A stretch of 64,000 nucleotides of DNA, taken from NCBI RefSeq assembly GCF_947496985.1, contig NZ_CANMEZ010000008.1, positions 140,943-204,942 of the forward strand, in the 5' to 3' direction. Below the pieces are notes generated by a model, which was not told where the DNA came from, searched no databases, and saw nothing but the letters and a program-made list of their open reading frames with translations. The translations under genes were made by a program, and so were the position numbers. The stretch comes from an uncultured Kordia sp. GTDB taxonomy: Bacteria > Bacteroidota > Bacteroidia > Flavobacteriales > Flavobacteriaceae. Of this stretch, positions 53,504-62,206 are shown one piece after another (positions within the stretch are counted from its first letter, which is position 1; every line of letters begins with the position of its first letter).

Positions 53504-54406
53504 ATGAAAGATATTTCTATTGTTATTATTAATTATAATACCGCAAAATACACACTTGAATGTGTAAATTCCGTTGTTCAATTTACAGACAAGACATTGT
53601 CATATGAAATTGTGGTAATTGATAATAATTCCAAACTAGAAGATATTGAACATTTGCAAAAAAACTTCCCAAAACACAAAGACATTTCATTACACAGAAG
53701 TATTATTAATACTGGTTTTGGTGGTGGAAATATGTTTGGCGCTCAATTCACAAATGGAAAGTATATTTTATTTCTGAATAATGATGCGATGTTGCAAAAC
53801 GATTGTTTATCAATCTTACATTCATACATGGAAACCAATCCGAAAGTTGGTGTTTCTACTGCGCAAAATTATGACGAACATGATAAACATGTTATTTCTT
53901 TTGATCACAACAAAGGCATTCGAAAGTTATTATTAGGAAGAAGTTTCTTGGAGAAAAACTGGTCTAAGCAGTTTCCAAAACGAAAAAAAACATATAGCGA
54001 ACCCGTTTCTGTAAACTTTGTTAACGGTGCATTTATGTTTTTTAGAAGAGAAGCTTTTGAAAAAGTTGGCGGATTTGACACAAATATTTTTCTCTATTTT
54101 GAAGAAATGGACATCTGTTTCCGTATGCGTCAACACGGATATGCAAGTGTATTGGTCCCTGAAGCAAAAATTTTACACTATCAAGGTGTAAGCACAGGTA
54201 CTTCTAAAGCAATCAGTAAAGAAGGTATGATTTCGCACATGTACGTAATTAAAAAAAATTATTCCTATGCAAAATATCTTTTCATCAGAATATATTATTG
54301 TTTAAGTTTTCTCATCAAACCAAAAAAATGGTTTATGTTAGGTTTGGTGTGGAGAGGCGCGCATTTATCTGAATCCTTAAAACAAAAACAGGAAATTCGT
54401 TTTTAA
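53504..54406 (+). CDS. Glycosyltransferase family 2 (rhamnosyltransferase-like)
   Basis: A 300-residue GT-A enzyme: ISIVIINYNTAKYTLECV, YEIVVIDNNSKLED, the metal-binding ILFLNNDAML, FVNGAFMFFRREAF and FLYFEEMDICFRMRQHGY, as in WcaE/rhamnosyltransferase-type enzymes. The C-terminus has a hydrophobic amphipathic helix (YLFIRIYYCLSFLI). It ends 2 bases before tsaC. Confidence 0.92.
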   Translation: MKDISIVIINYNTAKYTLECVNSVVQFTDKTLSYEIVVIDNNSKLEDIEHLQKNFPKHKDISLHRSIINTGFGGGNMFGAQFTNGKYILFLNNDAMLQNDCLSILHSYMETNPKVGVSTAQNYDEHDKHVISFDHNKGIRKLLLGRSFLEKNWSKQFPKRKKTYSEPVSVNFVNGAFMFFRREAFEKVGGFDTNIFLYFEEMDICFRMRQHGYASVLVPEAKILHYQGVSTGTSKAISKEGMISHMYVIKKNYSYAKYLFIRIYYCLSFLIKPKKWFMLGLVWRGAHLSESLKQKQEIRF

Positions 54407-54408
54407 TC

Positions 54409-54969
54409 ATGACAGAGGAAATTCAAAAAACTTTTGATCAGTTACAATCAGGAAACACCATATTATATCCAACAGATACCGTTTGGGGATTAGGTTGCGA
54501 TGCGACAAATGCAGCAGCTGTCGCTAAAATTTACGCTTTAAAAAATCGTGAAGAAAGCAAAGCATTAATCTGTTTGGTAAGTGATATTCGTATGTTAGAA
54601 CTTTATATTGAAAAAATTCCTGATGTTGCGTATGATTTATTAGAAGCTTCCAATAGTCCCACTACAATCATTTATGATAATCCTGTTGATATTGCTAAAA
54701 ATTTAGTGGCTTCAGACAAAACCTTGGCTATTCGAATTCCTGATGATGAATTTTGTCAAAAACTCATTCGTAAATTTAAACGTCCAATTGTATCTACTTC
54801 TGCAAATATTAGTGGGCAGCCTACGCCAAAAAGCTACAAAGAAATAAGTGCTGAGATTTTAAAAGGTGTGGACTATGTTGTAAATTTGCAAAACGAAAAA
54901 AAAATCTCTAAACCATCGACAATTATACAATTGCGGTCCAATGGAGAAATTAAAGTAATTAGAGCGTAA
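54409..54969 (+). CDS. tsaC: Threonylcarbamoyl-AMP synthase
   Basis: A 186-residue YrdC/Sua5-domain enzyme that makes the threonylcarbamoyl-AMP used for the t6A37 modification in ANN-decoding tRNAs. Motifs: ILYPTDTVWGLGCDA at the N-terminus, IYALKNREESKALICLV, then LAIRIPDDEF and IVSTSANISGQPTP. It has no Sua5 C-terminal domain, so it is the short TsaC form. Confidence 0.94.
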   Translation: MTEEIQKTFDQLQSGNTILYPTDTVWGLGCDATNAAAVAKIYALKNREESKALICLVSDIRMLELYIEKIPDVAYDLLEASNSPTTIIYDNPVDIAKNLVASDKTLAIRIPDDEFCQKLIRKFKRPIVSTSANISGQPTPKSYKEISAEILKGVDYVVNLQNEKKISKPSTIIQLRSNGEIKVIRA

Positions 54970-55065
54970 ATTTGTTGCTCGTTGTTGGTTCTTAGTTGTT
55001 TGAACTTTATAAACTTCTATACTAAAAACTCATACACTAAAAAAACGCTCCTAGTAGTAAGATTA

Positions 55066-56490
55066 ATGAATTACAAAGAAGCATTACAACTCGATATTTT
55101 TTCTACAATTTCAAAAGCAGCTACCGAATTACAGCTTGAAACGTATGTGATTGGTGGATTTGTACGCGATTTCCTTTTGAAACGTGGCGATGCTAAAGAT
55201 ATTGATGTCGTTGCAGTTGGTAGCGGAATTGAACTTGCAAAAAAAGTAGCTTCGCTCCTACCTGGAAACTCGAAAGTACAAGTGTTTAAAAATTATGGCA
55301 CTGCCATGATTAAAACAAAAGAAATTGAAGTAGAATTTGTAGGCGCCCGAAAGGAAAGCTACGAACGTGGCAGTCGTAATCCTGCGGTGGAAGATGGCAC
55401 ACTTCAAGATGATCAAAATCGTCGTGATTTTTCTATTAATGCAATGGCGTTAAGTTTAAATGAAAATACTTTTGGTGATTTATTAGATCCGTTTAACGGT
55501 TTACAAGACTTAGAAGATAAGCGAATTGTAACGCCGCTTGATCCTGATATTACCTATTCTGATGATCCGTTACGTATGATGCGCGCTATCCGATTTGCAA
55601 CACAATTGAATTTCAGAATTGATCCTGTTTCGTTGGAAGCTATTACTAGAAATTCTAATCGAATTGAAATTATTTCAAAAGAACGCATTGTTGTAGAATT
55701 GAATAAAACTTTATCAAGTGCAACGCCTTCCATCGGTCTTAAATTATTAGAAAAAACAAATCTTTTAGGACATATATTACCAGAATTAGTAGCCTTAAAA
55801 GGAATTGATGAAAAAGAAGGGCAAACACATAAAGATAACTTCTACCATACATTAGAAGTTGTTGATAATATATCTGAACATACGGATGATGTTTGGTTGC
55901 GTTGGGCAGCTTTATTACACGATATAGGAAAAGCACCCACAAAACGCTTTCATAAAAAGAATGGTTGGACATTTCATGGACATGAATTTGTAGGCGGAAA
56001 AATGGTTTTTAAACTTTTTAAACGTTTACGCATGCCATTGAATGAAAAAATGAAATTTGTTCAAAAAATGGTGATGATGAGTTCTCGTCCTATAGTATTA
56101 TCTCAAGATGGTGTTACGGATTCGGCTGTTCGTCGTTTGGTATTTGATGCTGGTGATCATGTTGAAGATTTAATGACTTTATGTGAAGCAGATATTACTA
56201 CAAAGAATCCTAAAAAGTTTGCTAAGTATCATAACAACTTTAAAATAGTTCGTCAAAAAATTGTTGAAGTTGAAGAACGTGATCATGTACGTAATTTTCA
56301 ACCGCCAGTTTCAGGTGAAGAAATCATAAAAGCATTCAATTTAAAACCTTCTCGAGAAATCGGAATCATTAAACATGCTATTAAAGAAGCAATTCTGGAA
56401 GGTGAAATTCCAAATGAACACACTGCTGCATATGAATTTATGCTTGCCAAAGGAAAATCATTAGGTTTAGAAGTACATGTATCAAAGTAA
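55066..56490 (+). CDS. cca: tRNA nucleotidyltransferase (CCA-adding) with an HD domain
   Basis: A 474-residue enzyme of the class II nucleotidyltransferase fold. The head has [15 protein letters not shown] and DIDVVAVG (DxD), then [11 protein letters not shown] and the [15 protein letters not shown] block. The C-terminal HD domain is [10 protein letters not shown], then [16 protein letters not shown]. It repairs or builds the tRNA 3' CCA end. ATG at 55066 (MNYKEALQ) is preferred; the longer in-frame start at 54982 adds an untypical tail. Confidence 0.95.
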   Translation: MNYKEALQLDIFSTISKAATELQLETYVIGGFVRDFLLKRGDAKDIDVVAVGSGIELAKKVASLLPGNSKVQVFKNYGTAMIKTKEIEVEFVGARKESYERGSRNPAVEDGTLQDDQNRRDFSINAMALSLNENTFGDLLDPFNGLQDLEDKRIVTPLDPDITYSDDPLRMMRAIRFATQLNFRIDPVSLEAITRNSNRIEIISKERIVVELNKTLSSATPSIGLKLLEKTNLLGHILPELVALKGIDEKEGQTHKDNFYHTLEVVDNISEHTDDVWLRWAALLHDIGKAPTKRFHKKNGWTFHGHEFVGGKMVFKLFKRLRMPLNEKMKFVQKMVMMSSRPIVLSQDGVTDSAVRRLVFDAGDHVEDLMTLCEADITTKNPKKFAKYHNNFKIVRQKIVEVEERDHVRNFQPPVSGEEIIKAFNLKPSREIGIIKHAIKEAILEGEIPNEHTAAYEFMLAKGKSLGLEVHVSK

Positions 56491-56530
56491 GTATACATAC
56501 TTCATCAAACCGAACTAAATATATAGATTG

Positions 56531-57565
56531 ATGAAAAAATATTTTCATAAGATTGCTAAAATTACACTTATACTGGTATATCTTGTAATTATTGCTGGAG
56601 CTGTTGTACGTATGACAGGAAGTGGAATGGGTTGCCCTGATTGGCCAAAATGTTTCGGATATTATATTCCTCCCACAGAACAATCACAATTAGAATGGAA
56701 AGCCAATCATTTTTATGAAGATGGAATGGTGATTATTGTAGATGAAGCTTTACAAGTTGCCAAAACAGATTTTACAACTACAACTAGTTTTGACAGTGTA
56801 AATTGGGAACCATACACTAAACATGATTATGCAATTTTTAATGCATCTCATACATGGGTAGAATATATCAATCGATTGTTTGGTGCTTTAGCCGGACTTG
56901 CCACGTTGGTATTACTTATTGGTTCGTTTTGGTATTGGAAAGAAAGGAAAATTATTACGTTCTTATCTTTCTTTACAGTATTGGGAATGGGATTTCAAGC
57001 TTGGTTGGGAAAAACAGTAGTAGATTCAAACTTAGCGCCTTTTAAAATCACCATTCATATGGTTATGGCATTGGTTATTGTTGCCGTGCTGTTATATATT
57101 GTACATGTGACTTCGAGTAAAATTAAATCGCATAAAAAAGATAGTCTTTTTACCAAATTATTATATGTTTCACTGGTATTAACGTTGATTCAAACAGTAT
57201 TAGGAACACAAGTTCGACAGTTTGTAGATGAGCAAATTCATACACTTGGAGAAACGAGTAAAGACTTATGGCTTGCCAGTCCTGAACTAGATTTTTACAT
57301 TCATAGAACATTTTCTATTATTGTATTATTAGTAAATGTAGCTTTGTTTTACAGATTTAAAAAATTACAATTAGGTTTCAAAAAAGTAAATTGGGTTATG
57401 ATTTTATTAGCCTTAGAAATCATTTCTGGAATTTCAATGTATTACTTTGATTTTCCTTTTGGAACACAAACGATACATATAGTAATTGCCACGATTTTAT
57501 TCGGAATTCAATTTTATCTTATCTTAGAAGCAAATAAAGCGTTAAACAACGCAGAAAGTTTGTAG
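56531..57565 (+). CDS. ctaA: Heme A synthase
   Basis: A 344-residue, eight-helix membrane enzyme that oxidises heme O to heme A for cytochrome oxidase. The N-terminal VVRMTGSGMGCPDWPKCFG contains the Cys pair typical of CtaA/COX15, and heme-binding His are in HTWVEYINRLFGAL, IHMVMAL, YIHRTFS and IHIVIA. Two periplasmic inserts are present. ATG at 56531 is chosen over a TTG 3 bases upstream. Confidence 0.93.
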   Translation: MKKYFHKIAKITLILVYLVIIAGAVVRMTGSGMGCPDWPKCFGYYIPPTEQSQLEWKANHFYEDGMVIIVDEALQVAKTDFTTTTSFDSVNWEPYTKHDYAIFNASHTWVEYINRLFGALAGLATLVLLIGSFWYWKERKIITFLSFFTVLGMGFQAWLGKTVVDSNLAPFKITIHMVMALVIVAVLLYIVHVTSSKIKSHKKDSLFTKLLYVSLVLTLIQTVLGTQVRQFVDEQIHTLGETSKDLWLASPELDFYIHRTFSIIVLLVNVALFYRFKKLQLGFKKVNWVMILLALEIISGISMYYFDFPFGTQTIHIVIATILFGIQFYLILEANKALNNAESL

Positions 57566-57570
57566 ATTTG
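57563..57570 (+). promoter_or_regulatory. Promoter -7 element (TAGATTTG)
   Basis: TAGATTTG starts in the stop codon of ctaA and lies 22 bases before the gene at 57593. Confidence 0.45.
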
Positions 57571-57592
57571 CAATCCAAATTTTTAAAAGGTC

Positions 57593-58105
57593 ATGATTTA
57601 TAGATTCAGAGTTATATTAGATGCTACAGAAGATGTGTTCCGAGATATTGAAATTCAGGAAGATGCAACTTTTGAAGACTTCAATAATGCCATTACACAA
57701 GCGTTTGGATTTGATGGAATGGAAATGGCGTCTTTTTACGTAAGTGATGATGAATGGAATCAAGGAGAAGAAATTTCTCAGTTTGACATGAGTGAAGGTC
57801 AAGATTCTATTCGATTGATGAATGAAACTACGTTAGATGGTGTACTTTCAGAAGATCAAACACGTTTGATTTATGTATACGATTTTTTAAATATGTGGAC
57901 ATTTTTGGTAGAACTTGCTGAAATTGCTGCACCTGTTACTGGTGAATCTTATCCGAATTTGTTATTCTCTCACGGAATTTTACCTGATAGTGCACCAGAT
58001 AAACAATTTGAAGCCGAACAAGATCCTTACGGATTGGAAGGTGACGATGAAGATTTAGACATCAATGATTATGATAGTCTAAATTTTGATGAAAATTGGA
58101 ACTAG
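57593..58105 (+). CDS. Plasmid pRiA4b ORF-3-like protein (IS1096-passenger family)
   Basis: A 170-residue acidic protein. MIYRFRVILDATEDVFRDIE and TFEDFNNAITQAFGFDGME are the ORF-3 family core, with YVYDFLNMWTFLVEL later. The family is often labelled IS1096 passenger TnpR-like, but it has no recombinase catalytic residues and no insertion sequence is seen around it. The C-terminal tail is very acidic (LEGDDEDLDINDYD). Function unknown. Confidence 0.88.
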   Translation: MIYRFRVILDATEDVFRDIEIQEDATFEDFNNAITQAFGFDGMEMASFYVSDDEWNQGEEISQFDMSEGQDSIRLMNETTLDGVLSEDQTRLIYVYDFLNMWTFLVELAEIAAPVTGESYPNLLFSHGILPDSAPDKQFEAEQDPYGLEGDDEDLDINDYDSLNFDENWN

Positions 58106-58124
58106 TTTCAACTACATTCGACTA

Positions 58125-58194
58125 CCCTTTTTTTGACAAGTTTCGTGATTTTTTTGACAAACTTTGCTACCCTTTCAACAAACTTGGCGAATTC
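58125..58194. repeat. Three degenerate tandem units
   Basis: About 24-base units at 58125, 58149 and 58171, each with a T-run then a (G)ACAA(A/G)(C/T)TT core. Poorly conserved. Confidence 0.4.
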
Positions 58195-58198
58195 ATTT

Positions 58199-58239
58199 AA
58201 ATGTACTCAACTGCTATTTGCGAGTAAAATAGTACATTT
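58199..58239. promoter_or_regulatory. Inverted repeat, possible operator
   Basis: AAATGTACT and AGTACATTT pair perfectly around a 23-base spacer, about 70 bases before the promoter of the first paired peptide gene. No T-run follows, so it is not a normal terminator. Confidence 0.35.
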
Positions 58240-58306
58240 CAAAGGTCTCTTAATCGCTATTTATAAATCACGATTGGCATAATTTCTTTCTTATTTTTTA
58301 TTCATA

Positions 58307-58314
58307 TAGGTTTG
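58307..58314 (+). promoter_or_regulatory. Promoter -7 element (TAGGTTTG) of the first paired peptide gene
   Basis: TAGGTTTG, 32 bases before the start at 58347, inside a block conserved in both copies of the duplication. Confidence 0.5.
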
Positions 58315-58346
58315 AATCATTAATTAATCACTTAAAACTTATTTTT

Positions 58347-58583
58347 ATGAAAAAAAGAAATTTAAAATCGTTAAACCTTAACAAAAAATCTGTTTCTAAC
58401 TTACAAGGAAGATTCGTAAATGGAGGTGGTACTAGCATAATTATGACTCTTAACTCAATACTTGACGGACCTGGATGTGATTCTAATGCTGGATGTACAG
58501 GAGGACCTAATGAAACGTTAACTTGCCCATTAGATTCGTGTGCATGTACTGGACCATTAACTGGTTGTACGGGAAATAAATAG
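58347..58583 (+). CDS. Lanthipeptide-like precursor peptide, tandem pair copy 1
   Basis: A 78-residue precursor. Leader: MKKRNLKSLNLNKKSVSNLQ, then VNGGG at about residue 27. The core has six Cys and many Gly/Thr/Ser (GPGCDSNAGCTGGPN, TLTCPLDSCAC, GCTGNK). A GC(T)G motif recurs through the core. Its neighbour downstream is a diverged duplicate. The leader resembles that of the short peptide at 26018 most closely. Confidence 0.78.
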   Translation: MKKRNLKSLNLNKKSVSNLQGRFVNGGGTSIIMTLNSILDGPGCDSNAGCTGGPNETLTCPLDSCACTGPLTGCTGNK

Positions 58584-58682
58584 AAAATTTACAAAGTGAG
58601 CTCTAACAATCAATTTATTAGTTTCATTCTCGAAATTTATAAATCACGATGGACATATTTTTTTTCTTCGTTTTAATTCATA

Positions 58683-58690
58683 TAGGTTTG
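58683..58690 (+). promoter_or_regulatory. Promoter -7 element (TAGGTTTG) of the second paired peptide gene
   Basis: The duplicated copy of the element at 58307, 31 bases before the start at 58722. Confidence 0.5.
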
Positions 58691-58721
58691 AATCAATAAT
58701 TAATCAGTAAACCTTATCATT

Positions 58722-58943
58722 ATGAAAAAAAGAAATTTAAAATCATTGAAATTAAACAAGAGTTCTGTGTCTAACCTTCAAGAAGGTTCAGTTAATGGAG
58801 GAAGAAGTATTCCTACTATTATGACAATTATTTCTATTATTGATGGACCTGGTTGTAATTCTGAAGCTGGATGTACAGGAGGAACTGATCAAACAATGAC
58901 CTGTCCTTTATGGTCGTGTCACGGTTGCACTGGAGACAAGTAA
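58722..58943 (+). CDS. Lanthipeptide-like precursor peptide, tandem pair copy 2
   Basis: A 73-residue precursor. Leader: MKKRNLKSLKLNKSSVSNLQ, then VNGG. The core keeps the copy 1 layout (DGPGCNSEAGCTGGTDQTM, TCPLWSCHGC, TGDK) with five Cys; compared with copy 1 it loses one Cys-Ala and the TGPLTG segment. The DGPGC and AGCTGG blocks are unchanged, which points to a functional constraint on those ring-forming positions. It is followed by a TTCG-loop terminator. Confidence 0.78.
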   Translation: MKKRNLKSLKLNKSSVSNLQEGSVNGGRSIPTIMTIISIIDGPGCNSEAGCTGGTDQTMTCPLWSCHGCTGDK

Positions 58944-58950
58944 AATAATT

Positions 58951-58975
58951 AAGCGAACTTCGGTTCGCTTTTTTT
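58951..58975 (+). terminator. TTCG-loop terminator after the peptide pair
   Basis: AAGCGAAC-TTCG-GTTCGCTT followed by T-run; a perfect 8-bp stem. Confidence 0.88.
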
Positions 58976-59072
58976 AGATCTTAATCTTCCTAAAATCATT
59001 TGTGTATAAGATTCTTATTTTATTGTGAATAAAACGAGTGAAGGCAAGTCATTTTTTAACTTTTTTTCTAGT

Positions 59073-59080
59073 ACTTTTGC
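59073..59080 (+). promoter_or_regulatory. Promoter -7 element (TACTTTTG)
   Basis: TACTTTTG, 83 bases before the nucleoid-associated protein gene. Confidence 0.45.
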
Positions 59081-59163
59081 CAAACAGCAACATATTTCTG
59101 GAACTGCTTATAGTTTAGTTCTGGAAAAATTTATTCTCAGAAAATAATATACAATACCCTATA

Positions 59164-60222
59164 ATGATTAATTTATACAGTGCACAAATAGATTCTTTAT
59201 CTATTCACAAAGTAGGAAATAAAAGTAGAAACGAAAATGTGTTTCTTTCGGCAGAACCGTATCAATTAACGGATGAAATAATGCCATTGATTAAAGAATA
59301 TTTCTTCAAGTCATTCCGTGAGAAAGAAGAAAATTATTTTCAATTTACCAATGAAGTTGATATTGAGTTTAATCCTTTATACGCAATTGTAAGTTCTATA
59401 TTTGACGACTCATCTTCGATTCATGAAAATTCAAAAAAAATCGCTTCTTTATTATTTGAACAATCACAACATCCGCATATTAAAAGTGGGGAAGTATATG
59501 TTGGTTACTTTGAAAATACAGTAATTGATAATGAAAAAGTAGATGCGATCGGAATTTTCAAATCTGAGATTAAGCATGATTTCCTTCAATTTGAAGAAAA
59601 AGACAGCAACTTAGATATATTGTTACAACAAGGAGTTTCTTTAAACAAACTCGATAAAGGTTGTATCATTTTCAATGTAAAAAAGGAAGAAGGTTACAAA
59701 ATTTTGTCTGTTGATAGTAATAAGTATGATACTAAATATTGGTTAGATCATTTCTTAGGTGTGGATGCGTTTGCTGACGAGAACTTTTACACTAAAAAAT
59801 ATTTAAAATTCTGTCAAAACTTTGCTAAAGATGTAGTTTTCCCTGCGGAAGATAAAAAGGAAGAAGTAATGTTTATGAACAGAGCTGTGAATCACTTTGC
59901 AAAAAACGATACGTTTGAAGAGACTGAGTTTTTAAATGATGTCATTGAAAACCCAGATTTGATTCCGGAGTTTAAACATTACAAAGTGGAGAAAGGTCCA
60001 AAATATAGTATAGAAGATGTTTCGGAGTTTCCAATTGCAAACAAAGCAGTTTCTTCTGCACGTAAAAGCATCAAAAACACCATTAGTTTAGATACGAATA
60101 TTCAAATTAAAATGGACTTTATCAACCCTGAATCTGCAGAAAAGTTTGTAGAAAAAGGTTGGGACGAAGAAAAACAAATGTATTATTACTTAGTTTATTT
60201 TAACAAAGAACAAAAAGCATAA
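59164..60222 (+). CDS. Nucleoid-associated protein (NdpA/YejK family)
   Basis: A 352-residue protein of the NdpA family. Recognisable parts are the N-terminal IHKVGNKSRNENVFLS, YFENTVIDNEKVDAIGIFKS in the middle, GCIIFNV, and the TKYWLDHFLGV motif. NdpA binds DNA in E. coli; nothing is known of a specific function here. No neighbour is obviously related. Confidence 0.85.
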   Translation: MINLYSAQIDSLSIHKVGNKSRNENVFLSAEPYQLTDEIMPLIKEYFFKSFREKEENYFQFTNEVDIEFNPLYAIVSSIFDDSSSIHENSKKIASLLFEQSQHPHIKSGEVYVGYFENTVIDNEKVDAIGIFKSEIKHDFLQFEEKDSNLDILLQQGVSLNKLDKGCIIFNVKKEEGYKILSVDSNKYDTKYWLDHFLGVDAFADENFYTKKYLKFCQNFAKDVVFPAEDKKEEVMFMNRAVNHFAKNDTFEETEFLNDVIENPDLIPEFKHYKVEKGPKYSIEDVSEFPIANKAVSSARKSIKNTISLDTNIQIKMDFINPESAEKFVEKGWDEEKQMYYYLVYFNKEQKA

Positions 60223-60227
60223 ATAAA

Positions 60228-60263
60228 AAAAGACCTTACTAAAAAACTAGTAAGGTCTTTTTT
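60228..60263. terminator. Rho-independent terminator
   Basis: AGACCTTACTA and TAGTAAGGTCT pair perfectly around AAAAAC, followed by T-run. Confidence 0.9.
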
Positions 60264-60393
60264 ATTTTACATCAACAGTTTCCTATTCTCACATTGGAAT
60301 TTCTTTAATTTATGAAAAGCTTTCTTCCTATTTTGTAACAATTTTCAAATTGAGTCGTCAATTATATACAATCAATCAAAAAACTATATCATA

Positions 60394-61296
60394 TTGAAAA
60401 CTATTCTAACACTGCAAAACCTAAGTAAAAAATTTGGTTTAATACAAGCAGTACAAGACTTATCATTTACCATAGAAAAAGGGAATGTATACGGTATTTT
60501 AGGACCTAATGGAAGTGGGAAATCCACAACTTTAGGAATGGTCTTAAATGTTGTTAACAAAACTTCAGGAAGTTTCCATTGGTTTGATGGAAATGTTGCC
60601 GTGCATGATGCTTTGAAAAAAGTAGGTGCTATTATTGAACGACCAAATTTTTATCCATACATGTCAGCTTCTGACAATTTGAAATTGGTTTGTAAAATTA
60701 AAAATGTTTCTACAGGCAAAATTGACGAAAAACTAGAACTCGTTGGGCTTTTAGAGCGAAAACACAGCCCATTTAGAACTTTTTCATTAGGAATGAAACA
60801 ACGCTTAGCAATTGCTTCTGCCTTGTTAAATGATCCTGAAATTTTAATTTTAGATGAACCAACGAATGGATTAGATCCACAAGGAATTCATCAAATTAGA
60901 GAGATTATTAAAAAAATTGCCTCACAAGGAACTACTATTTTATTAGCTTCTCACCTATTGGATGAAGTTGAAAAAGTATGTTCGCATGTGGTTATTTTAA
61001 GAAAAGGAAAGAAAATATATTCGGGACGCGTAGATGAAATGGTAGCGAGTCAAGGATTTTTTGAATTAAAAACGGATCAGGAAGATCAACTGTTATCGTA
61101 TTTACAAAAACATACATCTTTTGGAAAAATTAAAAGACTAGATGGATTGATTACCGCTTTTTTAACTGAACCATTAAGTGCTGCCGATTTTAACCAGCAA
61201 ATGTTTAAAGAAGGTATTATCTTATCACACTTAGTGCAACGAAAAGAAAGCTTGGAAGAACAATTCTTAATCCTTACCGAAAATCAATCTAACTAA
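60394..61296 (+). CDS. ABC transporter ATP-binding protein
   Basis: A 300-residue ATPase of the ABC-2 exporter type. Walker A GPNGSGKST (37-45), signature FSLGMKQRLA (from 130), Walker B ILILDEP (150-156) and the H-loop LASHLLDE. A C-terminal extension of about 90 residues is typical of CcmA/NatA-like or antibiotic-resistance ATPases. No ATG gives a full N-terminus, so TTG at 60394 is the start. It pairs with the permease 18 bases downstream. Confidence 0.94.
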   Translation: MKTILTLQNLSKKFGLIQAVQDLSFTIEKGNVYGILGPNGSGKSTTLGMVLNVVNKTSGSFHWFDGNVAVHDALKKVGAIIERPNFYPYMSASDNLKLVCKIKNVSTGKIDEKLELVGLLERKHSPFRTFSLGMKQRLAIASALLNDPEILILDEPTNGLDPQGIHQIREIIKKIASQGTTILLASHLLDEVEKVCSHVVILRKGKKIYSGRVDEMVASQGFFELKTDQEDQLLSYLQKHTSFGKIKRLDGLITAFLTEPLSAADFNQQMFKEGIILSHLVQRKESLEEQFLILTENQSN

Positions 61297-61314
61297 TTTC
61301 ATTCATCATCGACT

Positions 61315-62145
61315 ATGTTACGTTTACTACAAATAGAATTTCAAAAACTCTGGCTCAATAGAACCAGCAAAATATTATTATTAATATCCTTTATATTTCC
61401 ACTATCCATTTTAATTCTTTCTTCTATAAAGATTAACTTTTTTGGATATTTTACACTTGACTTATCAGAAACTAAAATTTTTGAGTTCCCATACATCTGG
61501 CATGTAACCACTTTTTTCATAGCAGGATTTAAATTTTTCTTTGCGATCGTGGTAGTTTCCATGATGGGGAATGAATACAGTAACCGAACCTTAAAACAGA
61601 ATTTAATTGATGGTTTGAGTAAAAAAGAAGTCATTCTTTCTAAATTTTACTTCATTTTAGCTTATTCAGTAGTCATTACGCTTGTCGTATTTTTGATTAC
61701 ACTTAGTATTGGAGTCCTCAATACACCTTCACAAGATTTATATTTAGACACTATATTTAGTGGTTCTGAATTTATCTTAGCATACTTCGTAAAACTACTG
61801 ACCTTCTTTAGTTTATGTTTATTTGTAGGTGTTTTAATTAAGCGATCAGCTTTTGCTTTAGGTTTCTTATTTATATGTTTTATTTTAGAATTAATCTTAT
61901 ACGGATTGTTCCGATTTGAATGGTACAATTATGAAATTTCAAATGAGGTAATGCAGTTTTTCCCATTCACATCTATGTGGAATTTAATTGACGAACCTGC
62001 TACCCGAATTGTATCATTACACAACCCTTCTGATATGGTGGTAACTGACTATCCTGTATACTGGTATGAGTTCTTAATTGCAGGCACTTGGATTTTCATT
62101 TACATCTTTGCATCATACAAATTATTAAAAAGAAGAGATTTATAA
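61315..62145 (+). CDS. ABC-2 type transporter permease
   Basis: A 276-residue membrane protein with six helices, no N-terminal signal peptide, and the conserved loop GNEYSNRTLKQNLIDGLSKK of ABC-2 permeases. With the ATPase before it, it forms an exporter or self-protection complex. Lantibiotic immunity transporters (LanFEG) are of this size and type, and two precursor genes lie 1.4 kb upstream, but a nucleoid-protein gene lies between and no other lan gene is near, so that link is speculative. Confidence 0.9.
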   Translation: MLRLLQIEFQKLWLNRTSKILLLISFIFPLSILILSSIKINFFGYFTLDLSETKIFEFPYIWHVTTFFIAGFKFFFAIVVVSMMGNEYSNRTLKQNLIDGLSKKEVILSKFYFILAYSVVITLVVFLITLSIGVLNTPSQDLYLDTIFSGSEFILAYFVKLLTFFSLCLFVGVLIKRSAFALGFLFICFILELILYGLFRFEWYNYEISNEVMQFFPFTSMWNLIDEPATRIVSLHNPSDMVVTDYPVYWYEFLIAGTWIFIYIFASYKLLKRRDL

Positions 62146-62179
62146 CAAAATAGTATACCAAACCAATAGATTTTACATG

Positions 62180-62206
62180 AAGAGCGGAGAAATTCGCTCT
62201 TTTTTT
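62180..62206 (+). terminator. Rho-independent terminator after the ABC pair
   Basis: AGAGCG and CGCTCT pair around an 8-base loop, followed by seven T. Confidence 0.8.

Larger units (their letters stand above)
58259..58943 (+). repeat. Tandem duplication carrying a peptide gene and its promoter
   Basis: Copy 1 (58259-58583) and copy 2 (58634-58943) are offset by about 375 bases. They share the upstream ATTTATAAATCACGAT, TTCATATAGGTTTGAATCA and the leader-coding part; core-coding parts have diverged. Confidence 0.85.

Noticed and set aside
57593..58105. The IS1096-passenger-like gene as evidence of an insertion sequence
   Set aside because: No transposase, terminal inverted repeats or target duplications are visible around it, and the family is widespread as a stand-alone gene.
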